A DNA stretch of 44,426 nucleotides from Hydnum rufescens UP504 (taxonomy: Eukaryota > Basidiomycota > Agaricomycetes > Cantharellales > Hydnaceae), in contig MU129008.1 in the NCBI GenBank assembly GCA_014904985.1, forward strand, positions 171,375 to 215,800. Reading direction: 5' to 3'. Position 1 is the first letter of the stretch. The number at the start of each line of letters is the position of its first letter. The notes beneath the pieces are model-generated. The model had not been told where the DNA came from and ran no database searches. It saw only the letters and a list, made by a program, of their open reading frames with translations. Below are positions 31,719-42,501 of this stretch, in pieces. The position numbers were made by a program, and so were the translations under genes.

Positions 31719-32708
31719 ACTGTTTCCCTGCCCAGCCCCCCTCTCACACCTCAAACAATGACAATGACGACGTTGTCGTCTCGTGTCTCGACCCTCATAA
31801 ATGGCCAAAGCCCTGACAGCCGGTACTAATGAAGTACCGGCCCAAAATTGTGATTGATGGGTAAACAATGAGCCCATACACACAATGTGCTGTGTGCATG
31901 GGCTCTTGTAACTCCTCCCCCTCCCTAATCCATTAGATTGTGTGCCCAGTGCCTGTAGGCACTGGACGTGCATGATTTTTTTTGTAAATTAATTTTAAAT
32001 CATAGTCTTTTTAATCAAGTAGCTGTACTATGATGTAGAGGGAGATACATAGTATACAGTGCCAGTGATTGGCAGCCAAAAAAAGCCCTGTAATGGGGTG
32101 GAGTGCCCAATGAAAGGGTAGCGCAAGCTACCACGTGATTTCCAAATAAGGAAATCCCACCACTTTTAAATAGGCAATGACTGCCCAGAGTGAATGGGCA
32201 GCCCTGGTGGGCTGATTTCCAGTGTGCGGCTATCATTTGGGGCTGTCTGCTGCCCTGCACAGTGAGCCTGGTGCTGGAGGGGGCGGGCACTGATGGATGG
32301 CGGCGAGTTTTTTGGATGTAGCGGAAGCAAATTATTTATTTCAATGAGTAATGACCAATGCAGTAACCCTGGACAGCCCGGTAGCCCTGATAGTACCCCT
32401 ACCTAATATATGCTAGTTCTCCTGGTCACTTTTCTTAATTTTGGTAGACCCATATTAGAGCATATTAAGCCAATTAGACTGAAAAATCAGACACAGTGCT
32501 TACTGTCAATCTTGCATCCTCTCTCACAGTACCATACCATATGTGATGCCATGAAAACTACAGTATAAGGTGTAAGTGTAGAAGTTCAATCAAGTTTCAT
32601 CACTATAGCATTTTTATTGTACCAATGCAGAACTCTTGCTGTGTTCAGTATCAGACATCGGCACTCTCTGACGTCTGATCCTGTTTGGCATCACTCTTAG
32701 CCTAAGAA

Positions 32709-32935
32709 GGCATTTGTCAAGTTCAGTGCCAGACGTCGATTTTCTTTCACATCTGGTATCTTGTCTGGCAGTATACAAAAGGCATTTGCTAAGTTCAGTG
32801 CTAGATGTCGACTTTCTCTCACGTCTGGTATCTTGTCTGGCAGTATACAAAAGGCACTTGCTAAGTTCAGTGCTAGATGTCAACTTTCTCTTGCATCTGG
32901 TATTTTGTCTGGCACTATACAAGGCACTCGTCAAG
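32709..32935. repeat. 72-bp tandem repeat, three copies
   Basis: Units start at 32709, 32781, 32853 and 32923, each with GTGCTAGATGTCGACTTTCT-like text and CTTGTCTGGCAGTATACAA. It fills the gap between the P3 and P2 ends. Open frames follow from the 24-codon period and are not evidence of a gene. Confidence 0.88.
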
Positions 32936-33378
32936 TCAGGCTGGTCAGTCACATGGGGGACCTAATTTAGGTACCACTTTGGGGCAGAAAATGGTACCTA
33001 ATAGGTCCCCCAGACCTTATGGCCGAAATCAGGCTATTCCAATTCAGTTTTTGGGCCATCTATTGGCCAATCCATGGCTGTGCCAGATTATATATTTATT
33101 TATTATTATGTGTTTGGTATTTATTATTACTACTATACTATTATTATATACATATTATACTATATACATATTACCCCCCCCCCCCCCGGGGTCTGCCACC
33201 ACAGGGGGGATGGTTCATGTGGGTCATGCACCTGCATATACCCACCACACCCCAATTGGGGGCCGGTTCCATTTGGGTGCTCCCTCAAGGGGGCCAGTTT
33301 TCATTTGTGGGGGCTTGTTCACAGCGTGTCGTTCAGCGGGTTTGTATTTGAGGGTTCGTGCAGGTTCTGGGCTAGGAT

Positions 33379-33525
33379 CTGAAGAAATAAACAAGAAATG
33401 TTAGTTAAACATTAATGCAGCACAAAAAGAGCAGCTTATGCTGCTCTTTTTGTGCCACAAGAATAAGAAATAAAATAAAACATACCTTCTAGTACCCCAC
33501 ACCTGCTGTGGCAGTGTGGGGTACT
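33379..33525 (-). repeat. Module P2-L1 (minus)
   Basis: Hairpin B 33491-33525 with the paired change TACCCCACA/TGTGGGGTA; donor AAG|GTATGT at 33485; hairpin A 33420-33455 (16-bp perfect stem); branch TTAACTAAC; acceptor CTTCAG at 33379. Intron 107 nt. Confidence 0.87.
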
Positions 33526-33710
33526 GAGGCCATGGGCTCTGGCTCGTACATATGGCAGTTTGTACGGCAGTTCATACGGCAGTTTGTACAGGGGCTCGCA
33601 CAGGGGTTTGCACGGGTGCCCCGTCGTTCGGGCACTCTGTCATTCGGGTCTTGATAAGGGGGTTACAGGGGGGGTTTGCATCGGTATTCGTTTGCAGGGG
33701 TTGTTGAGAC

Positions 33711-33855
33711 CTACAGAATAAAACTTGTAAATTAGTTGAGAATTAAACACCATGCAAAAAGAGCAGCTTTCGCTGCTCTTTTTGCATGGCTGTAGCTACT
33801 GGGCTGGGGACTTACCTTATATAGGACCACACACCCGCCGTGGCAGGTGTGTGGC
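33711..33855 (-). repeat. Module P2-L2 (minus)
   Basis: Hairpin B 33824-33855; donor AAG|GTAAGT at 33815; hairpin A 33751-33788, a 17-bp perfect stem with a GAAA loop on the transcribed strand; branch CAACTAATT; acceptor CTGTAG at 33711. Intron 105 nt. Confidence 0.87.
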
Positions 33856-34163
33856 CTCATTTGGCGCAGTGCCATATGTCGTGTCATTGGCACGGTGCCA
33901 TATGCTGCATCATTGGCGCAGTGCTGTAGGTCGTGTCATTGGTGTGTTGGCGTGTGTTGTGTCATTGGCACGCTGCCGTAGGTTGCATCGTTTGGCATGT
34001 GTTGCATCGTTGGCATGCTGCCATAGGTTGCATCGTTTGGTGTGTGTTACGTTGTTGGCATGCTGCCGTATGTCACGTCATTTGGCGTGTCTTTGCTTGG
34101 GGCATTGCTGTTTGGGCCCTCGTTTCATGTGTTTTCATTGTGCCTTGGACCCCAGGTCTCAAT

Positions 34164-34304
34164 CTAGAAGAATACAAGATATATTAGTAAAAAGATTCAA
34201 AGGAGCACAAAAGAGCAGCTTTTGCTGCTCTTTTTGCGCCGTTGTATCTACTAGGGAGAACACTCACCTTGTGACCACACCCCCACAGCGGCGGGTGTGT
34301 GGTC
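34164..34304 (-). repeat. Module P2-L3 (minus)
   Basis: Hairpin B 34272-34304; donor AAG|GTGAGT at 34267; hairpin A 34205-34239; branch-like TTACTAATAT; acceptor TTCTAG at 34164. Intron 104 nt. It mirrors P1-L1. Confidence 0.85.
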
Positions 34305-34599
34305 GTGTGGTTGCCTTTCCAGGCGGTTGCTTGTTTTGGTCACGGAGATATGAAGGAAGATGCAAACTCAATGCTGGCAATTGCCAGTATTTAAGAAGCA
34401 CCCAGTGCTGACACTACAAGCACAGTACACATTAATAGTAAGCATGTAGATGTGAAATAAGTACTATATAATAAATATTTGTGCAAGAAAATTCTAAGAA
34501 GAAGAAGATAATGAGTCAGAGCTAAATAAGGCATGATATGGCTAATTGCAAAGTGGATTGGGCCACTTCTATGCATCAGAATTGGCCAAAATTTGAATA

Positions 34600-34780
34600 T
34601 ATTGATGGTATATATTTACTCTACATGGGCAACGAGTTATATTGGACATTCTAAGCATTTTTCAATTTTTCACACCTTCAATTCCCTAAATAGGGAATTG
34701 AAGGCATGAAAAATTGAAAAATGCCCAGAACGTCCAATATAACTTGTCGCCCATGTAGAGTAAATATATACCATCAATAT
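34600..34780. promoter_or_regulatory. P2 palindrome centre with outward TATA-like motifs
   Basis: A perfect 14-bp-arm palindrome around 34689 is flanked symmetrically by GGTATATATTTA on the left and TAAATATATACC on the right, each about 75-85 bp from the centre. The modules diverge from here. A divergent promoter is inferred, not shown. Confidence 0.4.
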
Positions 34781-35110
34781 ATTCAAATTTTGGCCAATTC
34801 TGATGCATAGAAGTGGCCCAATCCACTTTTCAATTAGCCATATCATGCCTTATTTAGCTCTGGCTCATTATCATCCTCTTCTTCACATTTGGAAACAAAT
34901 ATTTATTATATATTATATATTATATGTCTACATGCTTGCTATTAATCTGGATTGTACTTGTAGCCTCAGCACTTGGGCGCTTCTTGAGTATCGGCAATTG
35001 CTGGCATTGAATTTCGCAAGTACGCAGCCACACCCAGCAACCGCACGACCATGACACAACAGCAACAGCAGCAACAGCAGCAACAGCAGCACCAGCCCCA
35101 GCGCACGACC

Positions 35111-35253
35111 ATGACCACACACCCGCTAATGCGGGTGTGTGGTCATAAGGTAAGTTTTGTCTCAGTACATACAATAGCGCAAAAAGAGTAGCCCAAGCTA
35201 CTCTTTTTGTGCCACTTTGAAGACTTATACTAACATAGCTTTTATAATTTTAG
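35111..35253 (+). repeat. Module P2-R1
   Basis: Hairpin B 35111-35146 (16-bp stem, loop TAAT); donor AAG|GTAAGT at 35150; hairpin A 35177-35212 with AGTAGC/GCTACT; branch ATACTAACA; acceptor TTTTAG 35253. Intron 104 nt. A CAG/CAA run (35055-35095) precedes it. Confidence 0.87.
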
Positions 35254-35345
35254 ATTATGGTCTAAGGCCCGAGACCAAAACCTGCCGCACGACGAGGGCC
35301 GAATGGCAAGAGCCAAACCAAAAGAAACGACGGACCGTGGCCCCA

Positions 35346-35496
35346 GGAACCACACGCCCGCTGCGGCGGGTGTGTGGTACTATTTAAAGTGAGTTCCCCC
35401 CCCCCCAATAGATACCATGGCGCAAAAGAGCAGCGAAAGCTGCTCTTTTTGTGCAGGTTTTAAAATTCTTACTAACACTTTCATTTACTCCTCTAG
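35346..35496 (+). repeat. Module P2-R2
   Basis: Hairpin B 35346-35380; donor AAA|GTGAGT at 35389; hairpin A 35420-35454, GAAA loop; branch TTACTAACA; acceptor CTCTAG 35496. Intron 108 nt. Confidence 0.87.
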
Positions 35497-35615
35497 GCCA
35501 AGCTGTCCCACCCACGAACGACACCCCGCATACGACCACGTGAACGGAAACACTGCGAACGAACGAACAGCGACAACGCCCACAGGAAGCCACGAAGAAG
35601 AGCAGGAAAACAGAG

Positions 35616-35748
35616 GCCACACACCCGCTGCGGCGGGTGTGTGGCAATATAAGATATGTAATTCTTTTTAATAGCTCCAGTCACGCAAAAAGAGCAGCAG
35701 TCGCTGCTCTTTTTGCGCGACTTTTGAATTTTAACTAAGTTCTTTCAG
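35616..35748 (+). repeat. Module P2-R3, donor mutated
   Basis: Hairpin B 35616-35645; donor position AAG|ATATGT (expected GTATGT); hairpin A 35684-35717; branch TAACTAAGT; acceptor TTTCAG 35748. The exons before and after share the start GCCAAGCTGTCCCA. Confidence 0.83.
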
Positions 35749-36019
35749 GCCAAGCTGTCCCAACCCAATGCGCAAACCCACGCAGTCGGGGCCCAAACCC
35801 GCCCACCCACCAGTACGCCAAAGAACCCCCCCCCGAATGACAAGGCCCGATCAGCCAGGACCCAGCGGCAACCTGTGAACCATGAACATGCCAAATGAAA
35901 CCCAACCAAACAGACCCAGCCAAACAAAACCACGCCAAACCGCACAACACCATACCCAACAAAACAATGCCAAACAAAACTGCGGGAGGTGGCCACGCAC
36001 CACCCGAGTGGCCATGTGA

Positions 36020-36160
36020 ACCACACACCTGCTATGGCGGGTGTGTGGTAGTATTAGGTATGTCTCTAATCCCACCGGTGCCAAAAGAGCAGCAGAAGCT
36101 GCTCTTTTGGCACCTCTGTTTTCTTTTTTTTACTAATGTATTATTATTTGTTGTTCTCTA
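36020..36160 (+). repeat. Module P2-R4, acceptor mutated
   Basis: Hairpin B 36020-36049; donor TTAG|GTATGT at 36058; hairpin A 36077-36114, 17-bp perfect stem GGTGCCAAAAG...; branch TACTAATG; the acceptor position reads TCTAC instead of TCTAG. Confidence 0.82.
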
Positions 36161-36262
36161 CATGAAAACCCACCCGATGAGCACATGGACGAGCCCCCAG
36201 TACATGCAGTCACCCAAGCCCAGAGTGCCTGCCCCCTGAACACAATGATTGACAAAATTGTG

Positions 36263-36424
36263 TACCACACACCCACTGCGGCGGGTGTGTGGTAATACCT
36301 TGTAAGTTTTCAATTATAGGATGTAGGAAAGCACCAAAAGAGCAGCAGAAGCTGCTCTTTTGGTGCTTCCTTTGTTTTTTTTTTTTAAATTAACGTGTTA
36401 TTTACTGATTGATCCGCCTCCCAG
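36263..36424 (+). repeat. Module P2-R5
   Basis: Hairpin B 36263-36294; donor CTT|GTAAGT at 36302; hairpin A 36329-36368, 18-bp perfect stem AAGCACCAAAAGAGCAGC; branch TACTGATTGAT; acceptor TCCCAG 36424. Intron 123 nt. Confidence 0.85.
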
Positions 36425-36537
36425 CGCGAAAACCCCCGCAGAAAAAAGGGACGTGCGCAGCCACCCGCAACCCGCAACCCGATCCAAGAGTCCAGCGCCC
36501 GAACACCCGCACGTACGCAACGACGGATGAAATACGG

Positions 36538-36679
36538 TACCACACACCCGCTGCGGCGGGTGTGTGGTAATAGCTCGTGAGTTTCTCGTACAACGGCGCC
36601 CAAAGAGCAGCAGTAGCTGCTCTTTGGGTGCTGCCTCTGTTTTTTTTTTTTCAAACTAACGTTTTATTGATTATTCTAG
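36538..36679 (+). repeat. Module P2-R6
   Basis: Hairpin B 36538-36569; donor CTC|GTGAGT at 36577; hairpin A 36595-36631 with the paired change CCCAAAGAG/CTCTTTGGG; branch-like AACTAACG; acceptor TTCTAG 36679. Intron 103 nt. Confidence 0.85.
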
Positions 36680-36788
36680 GTCTCTCCTCGATGCACGAAA
36701 CCCCACCTAACAAGAACACTGATGGAAAACCGATGTGGGCAGCCACCCGCAACCCGATCCAAGAACCCGCGACCGCGAGCCAAAACGA

Positions 36789-36935
36789 GTACCACACACC
36801 CGCTTCGGCGGGTGTGTGGTACTACAAGGTATTTTTATTGTATTTTCTATATCTACAGTGGCGCGGAAGGAGCAGCCCAAGCTGCTCCTTTGCGTCACTT
36901 TGAAATTTTTTTATGAATGTATGCTATTATTTTAG
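36789..36935 (+). repeat. Module P2-R7
   Basis: Hairpin B 36789-36823; donor ACAAG|GTATTT at 36829; hairpin A 36859-36898 (GGAGCAGC/GCTGCTCC, some outer mismatches); branch position TATGAATG instead of TACTAATG; acceptor TTTTAG 36935. Intron 107 nt. Confidence 0.82.
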
Positions 36936-37026
36936 GATTCAAATTCAAGCCCCCGAAATGACGACCTGCGACCCGCGACTCGTCCAAACGACCCGCCCAA
37001 CGGTGAATCGTCGAGCCCAGCCCCCT

Positions 37027-37208
37027 GTACCACACACCCGCCCAAGCGGGTGTGTGGTGCTACTTAGTTTTTTTTTAATTTTTTTAATTTTGAGCGACGG
37101 TACCACACCCGCCCAAGCGGGTGTGGTGCTGCTAAGTAGTCCGTGTTTTTTCTTTTTGATTTGTATAGACAGTACCATACACCCGCTAGGATGGGTGTGT
37201 GGTGCTAC
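37027..37208 (+). repeat. Three B hairpins without A partners at the P2 right end
   Basis: 37027-37060, 37099-37129 and 37171-37208, about 70 bp apart and separated by T-rich spacers. The same arrangement ends P1 (20203-20370). Confidence 0.85.
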
Positions 37209-37339
37209 TTAAATTTTTTTTTTCATTTTGAGGGATGCATATAGGCCCAAGGTGTATATTGAATTTTTAAATCAATAAATCAATAAATAAACAAGTCAAT
37301 GACCTGGGGATGTATAATATAAATAATTATAAATGGAAC

Positions 37340-37555
37340 TATCCCCAGTATGCCCGTATGGCCTGCTGCAAGTCTGAGGTTCTCTAAGTCCCAGATTCGG
37401 CCAATTTTCGGCCATTTTTGGCCAACTCTGGGCCAGAAGGTGTAGACTGTAAAATGGCCATTTCGGCTGGAATAGTGATGGGACCTACTTAGGTACCATT
37501 ATCTGCCCCAAAAGTGGTACCTAACTAGGTAGGCTTAGATGACTGACCAAGGTGA
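37340..37555 (+). repeat. P2 right terminal block
   Basis: CTGCTGCAAGTCTGAG..., GGCCATTT repeats and TTAGGTACCATTATCTGCC, ending GACTGACCAAGGTG directly against P4. Confidence 0.8.
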
Positions 37556-37859
37556 TTTGCATCCAATCATTTCCTATTTAGGATAATTTCCATACTGGGT
37601 TTGGGGTGACTAAAAATATTATATAATGATTCCCAAATGGTACCCAGTTACATAATACACTGATTCCTATTAAAAAAAAGCCTAAATGTGGAAATTAGAT
37701 GAACTACATCCAGAAAAATTTTCCCCATCCAGCCCAATGGGGCCCAGGACCAGGGGGTGGTGCCTGGGATGGATGGATGGACCCCTAGGGACCCTGATAC
37801 AGTGAAAAAACCAGGCCCAGGGCCACTGGTTAGTGCCTGAAACAATGAGAACAGCACTG

Positions 37860-38960
37860 GAACCACCGGAAATTGCCACAAAATAAGCGCTGGGCAGACG
37901 AGTCTGAAATTTGGCACATAATTAGAGACTATTAGGACACAAATCATATCAAAATTTCAGCTCAATCCATGCATTACTTATGGAGATATGGGCCAAACAA
38001 GGTTAGACATTAAAAATTGATTTCCTCCCCTATAAAATAGCTAGGGACTTGAAAATTCACACATAGTATGAGGTCACTATGAAGCAACTATGTGCCAAAA
38101 ATCAGCCCAATACATGAACTTAAAGAGGGGGAACTGGGCAGGGAGGACTGGAACCACCAGAAGTTGCTGGAAAATAAGCACTGGGCAGATGTGTCTGAAA
38201 TTTGGCACATGATTAGAGACTATTAGGACGCAAATCATATCAAAATTTCAGCCCAATCCATGCATTAATTCGGGAGATATGAGCCAAACAGGTTTACACA
38301 TTAAAAATTGATTTCCTCCCCCTATAAAATAGCTAGGGACTTGAAGATTTACACCAATTATGATGTCATTATGAAGTAATCATGTGCCAAAAATCAGCCC
38401 AATCCATCCACTTAAAGAGGGGGAACTGGGCAGGGGGACTGGAACCACCAGAAGTTGCCAGAAAATAGGAACTGAGTGGACAAGTCTGAAATGTGGCACA
38501 TCTAAAGAGACTATTGGACCAAAAATCATATCAAAATTTCAGCCCAATCCATGCATTACTTATGGAGATATAAGCCAAACAACTTTACACATTAAAAATT
38601 GATTTCCTCCCCCTATAAAATAGCTAGGGACTTGAAAATTTACACAGATTATAATGTCATTATGAAATAATCATGTGCCAAAAATCAGCCCAATCCATCC
38701 ACTTAAAGAGGGGGAACTGGGCAAGGGGACTGGAACCACTGGAAGATGCCGGAAAATAAGCACTGGGCGGACGAGTCTGAAACTTGGCACATATGAAGAG
38801 ACTATTACACCAAAAATCATATCAAAGTTTCAGCCCAATCCATGCATTGCTTATGGAGATATCAGCCAAACAAGTCTGGACATTGAAAATTGATTGACCC
38901 CCCCTACAGGCAAGATATGAACTTGAAATTTTACACAGAGTATAGTCATATAATTTACTA
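37860..38960. repeat. 291-bp tandem units, four copies (P4 left arm)
   Basis: AAAATTTCAGCYCAATCCAT recurs at 37951, 38242, 38533 and 38824, exactly 291 bp apart. The P4 right arm has only two copies (near 41640 and 41931), also 291 bp apart. Confidence 0.92.
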
Positions 38961-40600
38961 TATGTATACCAAATATCAGCCCAATCAGTTGAGTTTGAGA
39001 CATTCAACTCCCTTGGCAGGCAGAAAAGAGAAAAAACCCCACCATAAATGTGAATCACCCACATTGGGCCCAAAATAGGTGGAATTGACCTGTAATATTA
39101 TGATACAGACTATATCCAAAAATGGAATGAATTGGATGTGTGGAAGTGGCTGAAATTGAGGGGAGGGGGAGGGCAATCAAAAGGGAATTACACAGGATGT
39201 AGAGCAGGGATAGATCTGATATTAGGCCACTAGTGTAATACAGATATGGGGAGTTCATATGCCAAATATCAGCCTAACCAGACTCCATTTAGGCATTGCT
39301 CCACATCATCCCCCCCTAACTCACAATTTCCTACCCAGGGCCTTCCATCCATGCCATTGCCCTGAAAATTCACAGTTGGCCCATCCAAACACATTCATAA
39401 CATCCCTCAAAATTTCAGATTTTTATTGCAATGTGAGACCTTGCAGAATATTTTCAAGTTTCACTGTAATACACCCTCCGGTGGGGGCACTTCCAGGACT
39501 CCAATGACTGTGATTTTTTGTAGGCCACACCTGGTCACCATTTGAGGCCCAGGTGCAAAATTTCAGGCCATTCTAAGCACTTCTGGCATTGGTCACATGA
39601 CCCAGATCTTCCCCTCCCCCTGCTTCACTCAGTGATCCAATTTGCATGGACTTTGTGGCCATTTGTAGTAGTAGTAGGTGACACCCCATGATTCCAATTT
39701 GAAGACATTCCATGGAATATTTATTGAGTTATTCAAGAAACATTCCAGATCAATTCAATTTGAGGTCAGAACTACAGTATTTAGTGGAAATACTGTGGTT
39801 CTGACCTCAAATTGAATTGATCTGGAATGTTTCTTGAATAACTCAATAAATATTCCATGGAATGTCTTCAAATTGGAATCATGGGTGTCACCTACTACTA
39901 CTACAAATGGCCACAAAGTCCATGCAAATTGGATCACTGAGTGAAGCAGGGGGAGGGGAAGATCTGGGTCATGTGACCAATGCCAGAAGTGCTTAGAATG
40001 GCCTGAAATTTTGCACCTGGGCCTCAAACGGTGACCAGGTGTGGCCTACAAAAAATCACAGTCATTGGAGTCCTGGAAGTGCCCCCACCGGAGGGTGTAT
40101 TACAGTGAAACTTGAAAATATTCTGCAAGGTCTCACATTGCAATAAAAATCTGAAATTTTGAGGGATGTTATGAATGTGTTTGGATGGGCCAACTGTGAA
40201 TTTTCAGGGCAATGGCATGGATGGAAGGCCCTGGGTAGGAATTGTGAGTTAGGGGGGATGATGTGGAGCAATGCCTAAATGGAGTCTGGTTAGGCTGATA
40301 TTTGGCATATGAACTCCCCATATCTGTATTACACTAGTGGCCTAATATCAGATCTATCCTGCTCTACATCCTGTGTAATTCCCTTTTGATTTCCCTCCCC
40401 CTCCCCTCAATTTCAGCCACTTCCACACATCCAATTCATTCCATTTTTGGATATAGTCTGTATCATAATATTACAGGTCAATTCCACCTATTTTGGGCCC
40501 AATGTGGGGTGATTCACATTTATGGTGGGGTTTTTTCTCTTTTCTGCCTGCCAAGGGAGTTGAATGTCTCAAACTCAACTGATTGGGCTGATATTTGGTA

Positions 40601-41501
40601 CAGTTGTGGACAGGCAAAGTCATCCAATTTATTTTGCCTCCGAAAGACTCCACAAAATCATCTGGAAACTACTTCTACATCTTCACAGATGCTCTAAGAA
40701 GCTTAACACATGCTTGGCTGCTCTTAATTCTGTTTTTTTTTACAATTATGCCAAAAATTTGGCCAGACCCTTAAAATTAAGCGCCCAGGCTCGGGGTTGT
40801 TCCTGTATGTGGCTATTAACCAGGAGAGTGTGATTTCATAGAGATTATGTCCCCAGCTGTGCCCAGGAAGACAAAAATGCACAATTAGTTGGAGCACGCT
40901 GAGCGGACTCAAATTCGGAAACACCCGTGTGACCTCCTGAATTGACTTATTAATAATGGCCAAATAACTTCTTATTTTCTGTGAATAAATGACCCAAATG
41001 ACATTGATGATGAAGACACTGCCTGGGATCCATATGGTCACTGCCAAAATACTGCTTCCCTTACATTGCCAGTGAAGATGCCAACCTTGATGATCCCAGC
41101 AATAATGATTTAGAATGAGAGGATATTCACATAAATAAACAAAAGTCTCTTTCTCATGGCTGCCAAGTGGAAAGAAAAGGAGGACTCAATTAATTGTATA
41201 ATACTTTCTCACTTTCTCACTGTTTATAGGTATATATGTCTCATTTGCACTCTCCAGTGCAATATATATACATAAATACGGTCCAATACATGTTCCAGCC
41301 ATTCTGGCTACCCTGGGAGTGATGTAAAATTTTGGAAAATCAGCCCAAAAATTTGGCCAATCCAAAAAAGCCCCTGGAAAAATTTTGAAGGTGTTTTTGG
41401 GCTTCCTGAGGCTCAAGGAGTCCAAATCTGGTGGTACCTAAGACATAGAGCCACAGAATCAAACTGCGGATACAGTGGATGACTTTGCCTGTCCACGACT
41501 G
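40601..41501. mobile_element. 901-bp non-autonomous Tc1/mariner-like element with TA duplication
   Basis: The terminal inverted repeats of about 26 bp begin CAGTTGTGGACAGGC and end with the complement of CAGTCGTGGACAGGC, with one mismatch. TA flanks both sides (40599-40600, 41502-41503). The P4 left arm at the mirrored point (about 38960-38975, ATGTATACCAAATATC) is the uninterrupted empty site with one TA. The interior has no intact transposase; a short acidic frame near 41000-41110 is all that stands out. Confidence 0.9.
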
Positions 41502-42501
41502 TATACATATAGTACATTATATGACTATACTCTGTGTAAAATTTCAAGTTCATATCTTGCCTGTAGGGGGGGTCAATCAATTTTCAATGTCCAGACTTGT
41601 TTGGCTGATATCTCCATAAGCAATGCATGGATTGGGCTGAAATTTTGATATGATTTTTGGTGTAATAGTCTCTTCATATGTGCCGAGTTTCAGACTTGTC
41701 TGCCCAGTGCTTATTTTCCGGCATCTTCCGGTGGTTCCAGTCCCCCTTGCCAGTTCTCCCTCTTTAAGTTGATGGATTGGGCTGATTTTTGGCACATGAT
41801 TACTTCATAATGACATTATAATCTGTGTAAATCTTCAAGTCCCTAGCTATTTTATAGGGGGAGGAAATCAATTTTTAATGTGTAAAGTTGTTTGGCTCAT
41901 ATCTCCATAAGTAATGCATGGATTGAGCTGAAATTTTGATATGATTTGCATCCTAATAGTCTCTAATTATTTGCCAAATTTCAGACTTGTCTGCCCAGCA
42001 CTTATTTTGCAGCTATTTCCGGTGGTTCTGGTGCTGTTTTTACTGTTCTCATTGTTTCAGGCACTAACCAGTGGCCCTGGGCCTGGTTTTTTCACTGTAT
42101 CAGGGTCCCTAGGGGTCCATCCATCCATCCCAGGCACCACCCCCTGGTCCTGGGCCCCATTGGGCTGGATGGGGAAAATTTTTCTGGATGTAGTTCATCT
42201 ATTTCCGCATTTAGGCTTTTTTTTCAATAGGAATCAGTGTATTATGTAACTGGATATTATCTAATGCACCCTTCCTTATTGGGCTATCTAATTACTGCAT
42301 TTAGGGATTTTCATATTATAAAATATATATTATGTAACTGGAATAATAAATAATAGCCTGGATGCAAAAGGTTTAATGAAACAGGGTTACTGAGCTTGAT
42401 GCAAAACTTGATGCAAAAAAGTTACTGCAAGTTACCGTACTTTGATGTAACTTTCTACAGTAAGTTACTGCATTTTTTGCAAAAAATTTACAGCATGGGC
42501 T

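Larger units (their letters stand above)
27650..32575. mobile_element. P3: ~4.9-kb palindromic element with diverging hairpin modules
   Basis: The centre is near 30025 (TGCACTGAATGCAATTG at 29991-30007 pairs with 30043-30059). The inner arms (about 29470-30590) are near-identical. The outer arms carry three minus-strand modules on the left (28525-29314) and four plus-strand modules on the right (30717-31718), then unique outer sequence with the GAGCCCA hairpin, ending near CTGTAGTTTTCATGG (27656) and its complement (about 32573). No transposase is encoded. It resembles foldback elements in overall plan. Confidence 0.85.
32936..37555. mobile_element. P2: ~4.6-kb palindromic element with diverging hairpin modules
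   Basis: The centre is a near-spacerless palindrome (34675-34688 / 34691-34704, CCTTCAATTCCCTA, spacer AA), continuing outward past TATA-like stretches. The left arm (32936-34674, three minus-strand modules) is shorter than the right (34705-37555, seven full plus-strand modules and three isolated B hairpins). The termini are related: CTGGTCAGTC near 32950 and GACTGACCAAGG at 37540-37551. A polypyrimidine run of C lies at 33174-33187. It is the uninterrupted counterpart of P1. Confidence 0.85.
37556..42370. mobile_element. P4: ~4.8-kb palindrome without splice modules, with 291-bp tandem units
   Basis: The centre is near 39785: 39762-39779 pairs with 39791-39808 around an 11-nt loop. The ends read TTTGCATCCA (37557) and its complement near 42365. 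The inner 700-bp arms are nearly identical. The left arm carries four 291-bp tandem units and the right arm two, plus a TA-inserted element (40601-41501) absent from the left arm. No coding region is credible and hairpins A and B are absent, so it is a different foldback-type family from its neighbours. Confidence 0.82.

Noticed and set aside
32614..32965. Overlapping open frames on both strands with repeated peptides.
   Set aside because: They arise from a 72-bp tandem repeat, whose period is a multiple of three.
17433..37208. CRISPR array: ~30-bp palindromic repeats separated by variable sequence.
   Set aside because: Spacers are 60-300 bp and uneven, two hairpin types alternate with splice signals, the context is a fungal nuclear genome, and no cas genes are present.
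27650..42370. The palindromes as pure library or assembly artefacts (inverted duplication chimeras).
   Set aside because: The arms differ by substitutions, tandem copy number and a transposon insertion in one arm only, which artefacts would not produce. The P1 gap region is the exception.
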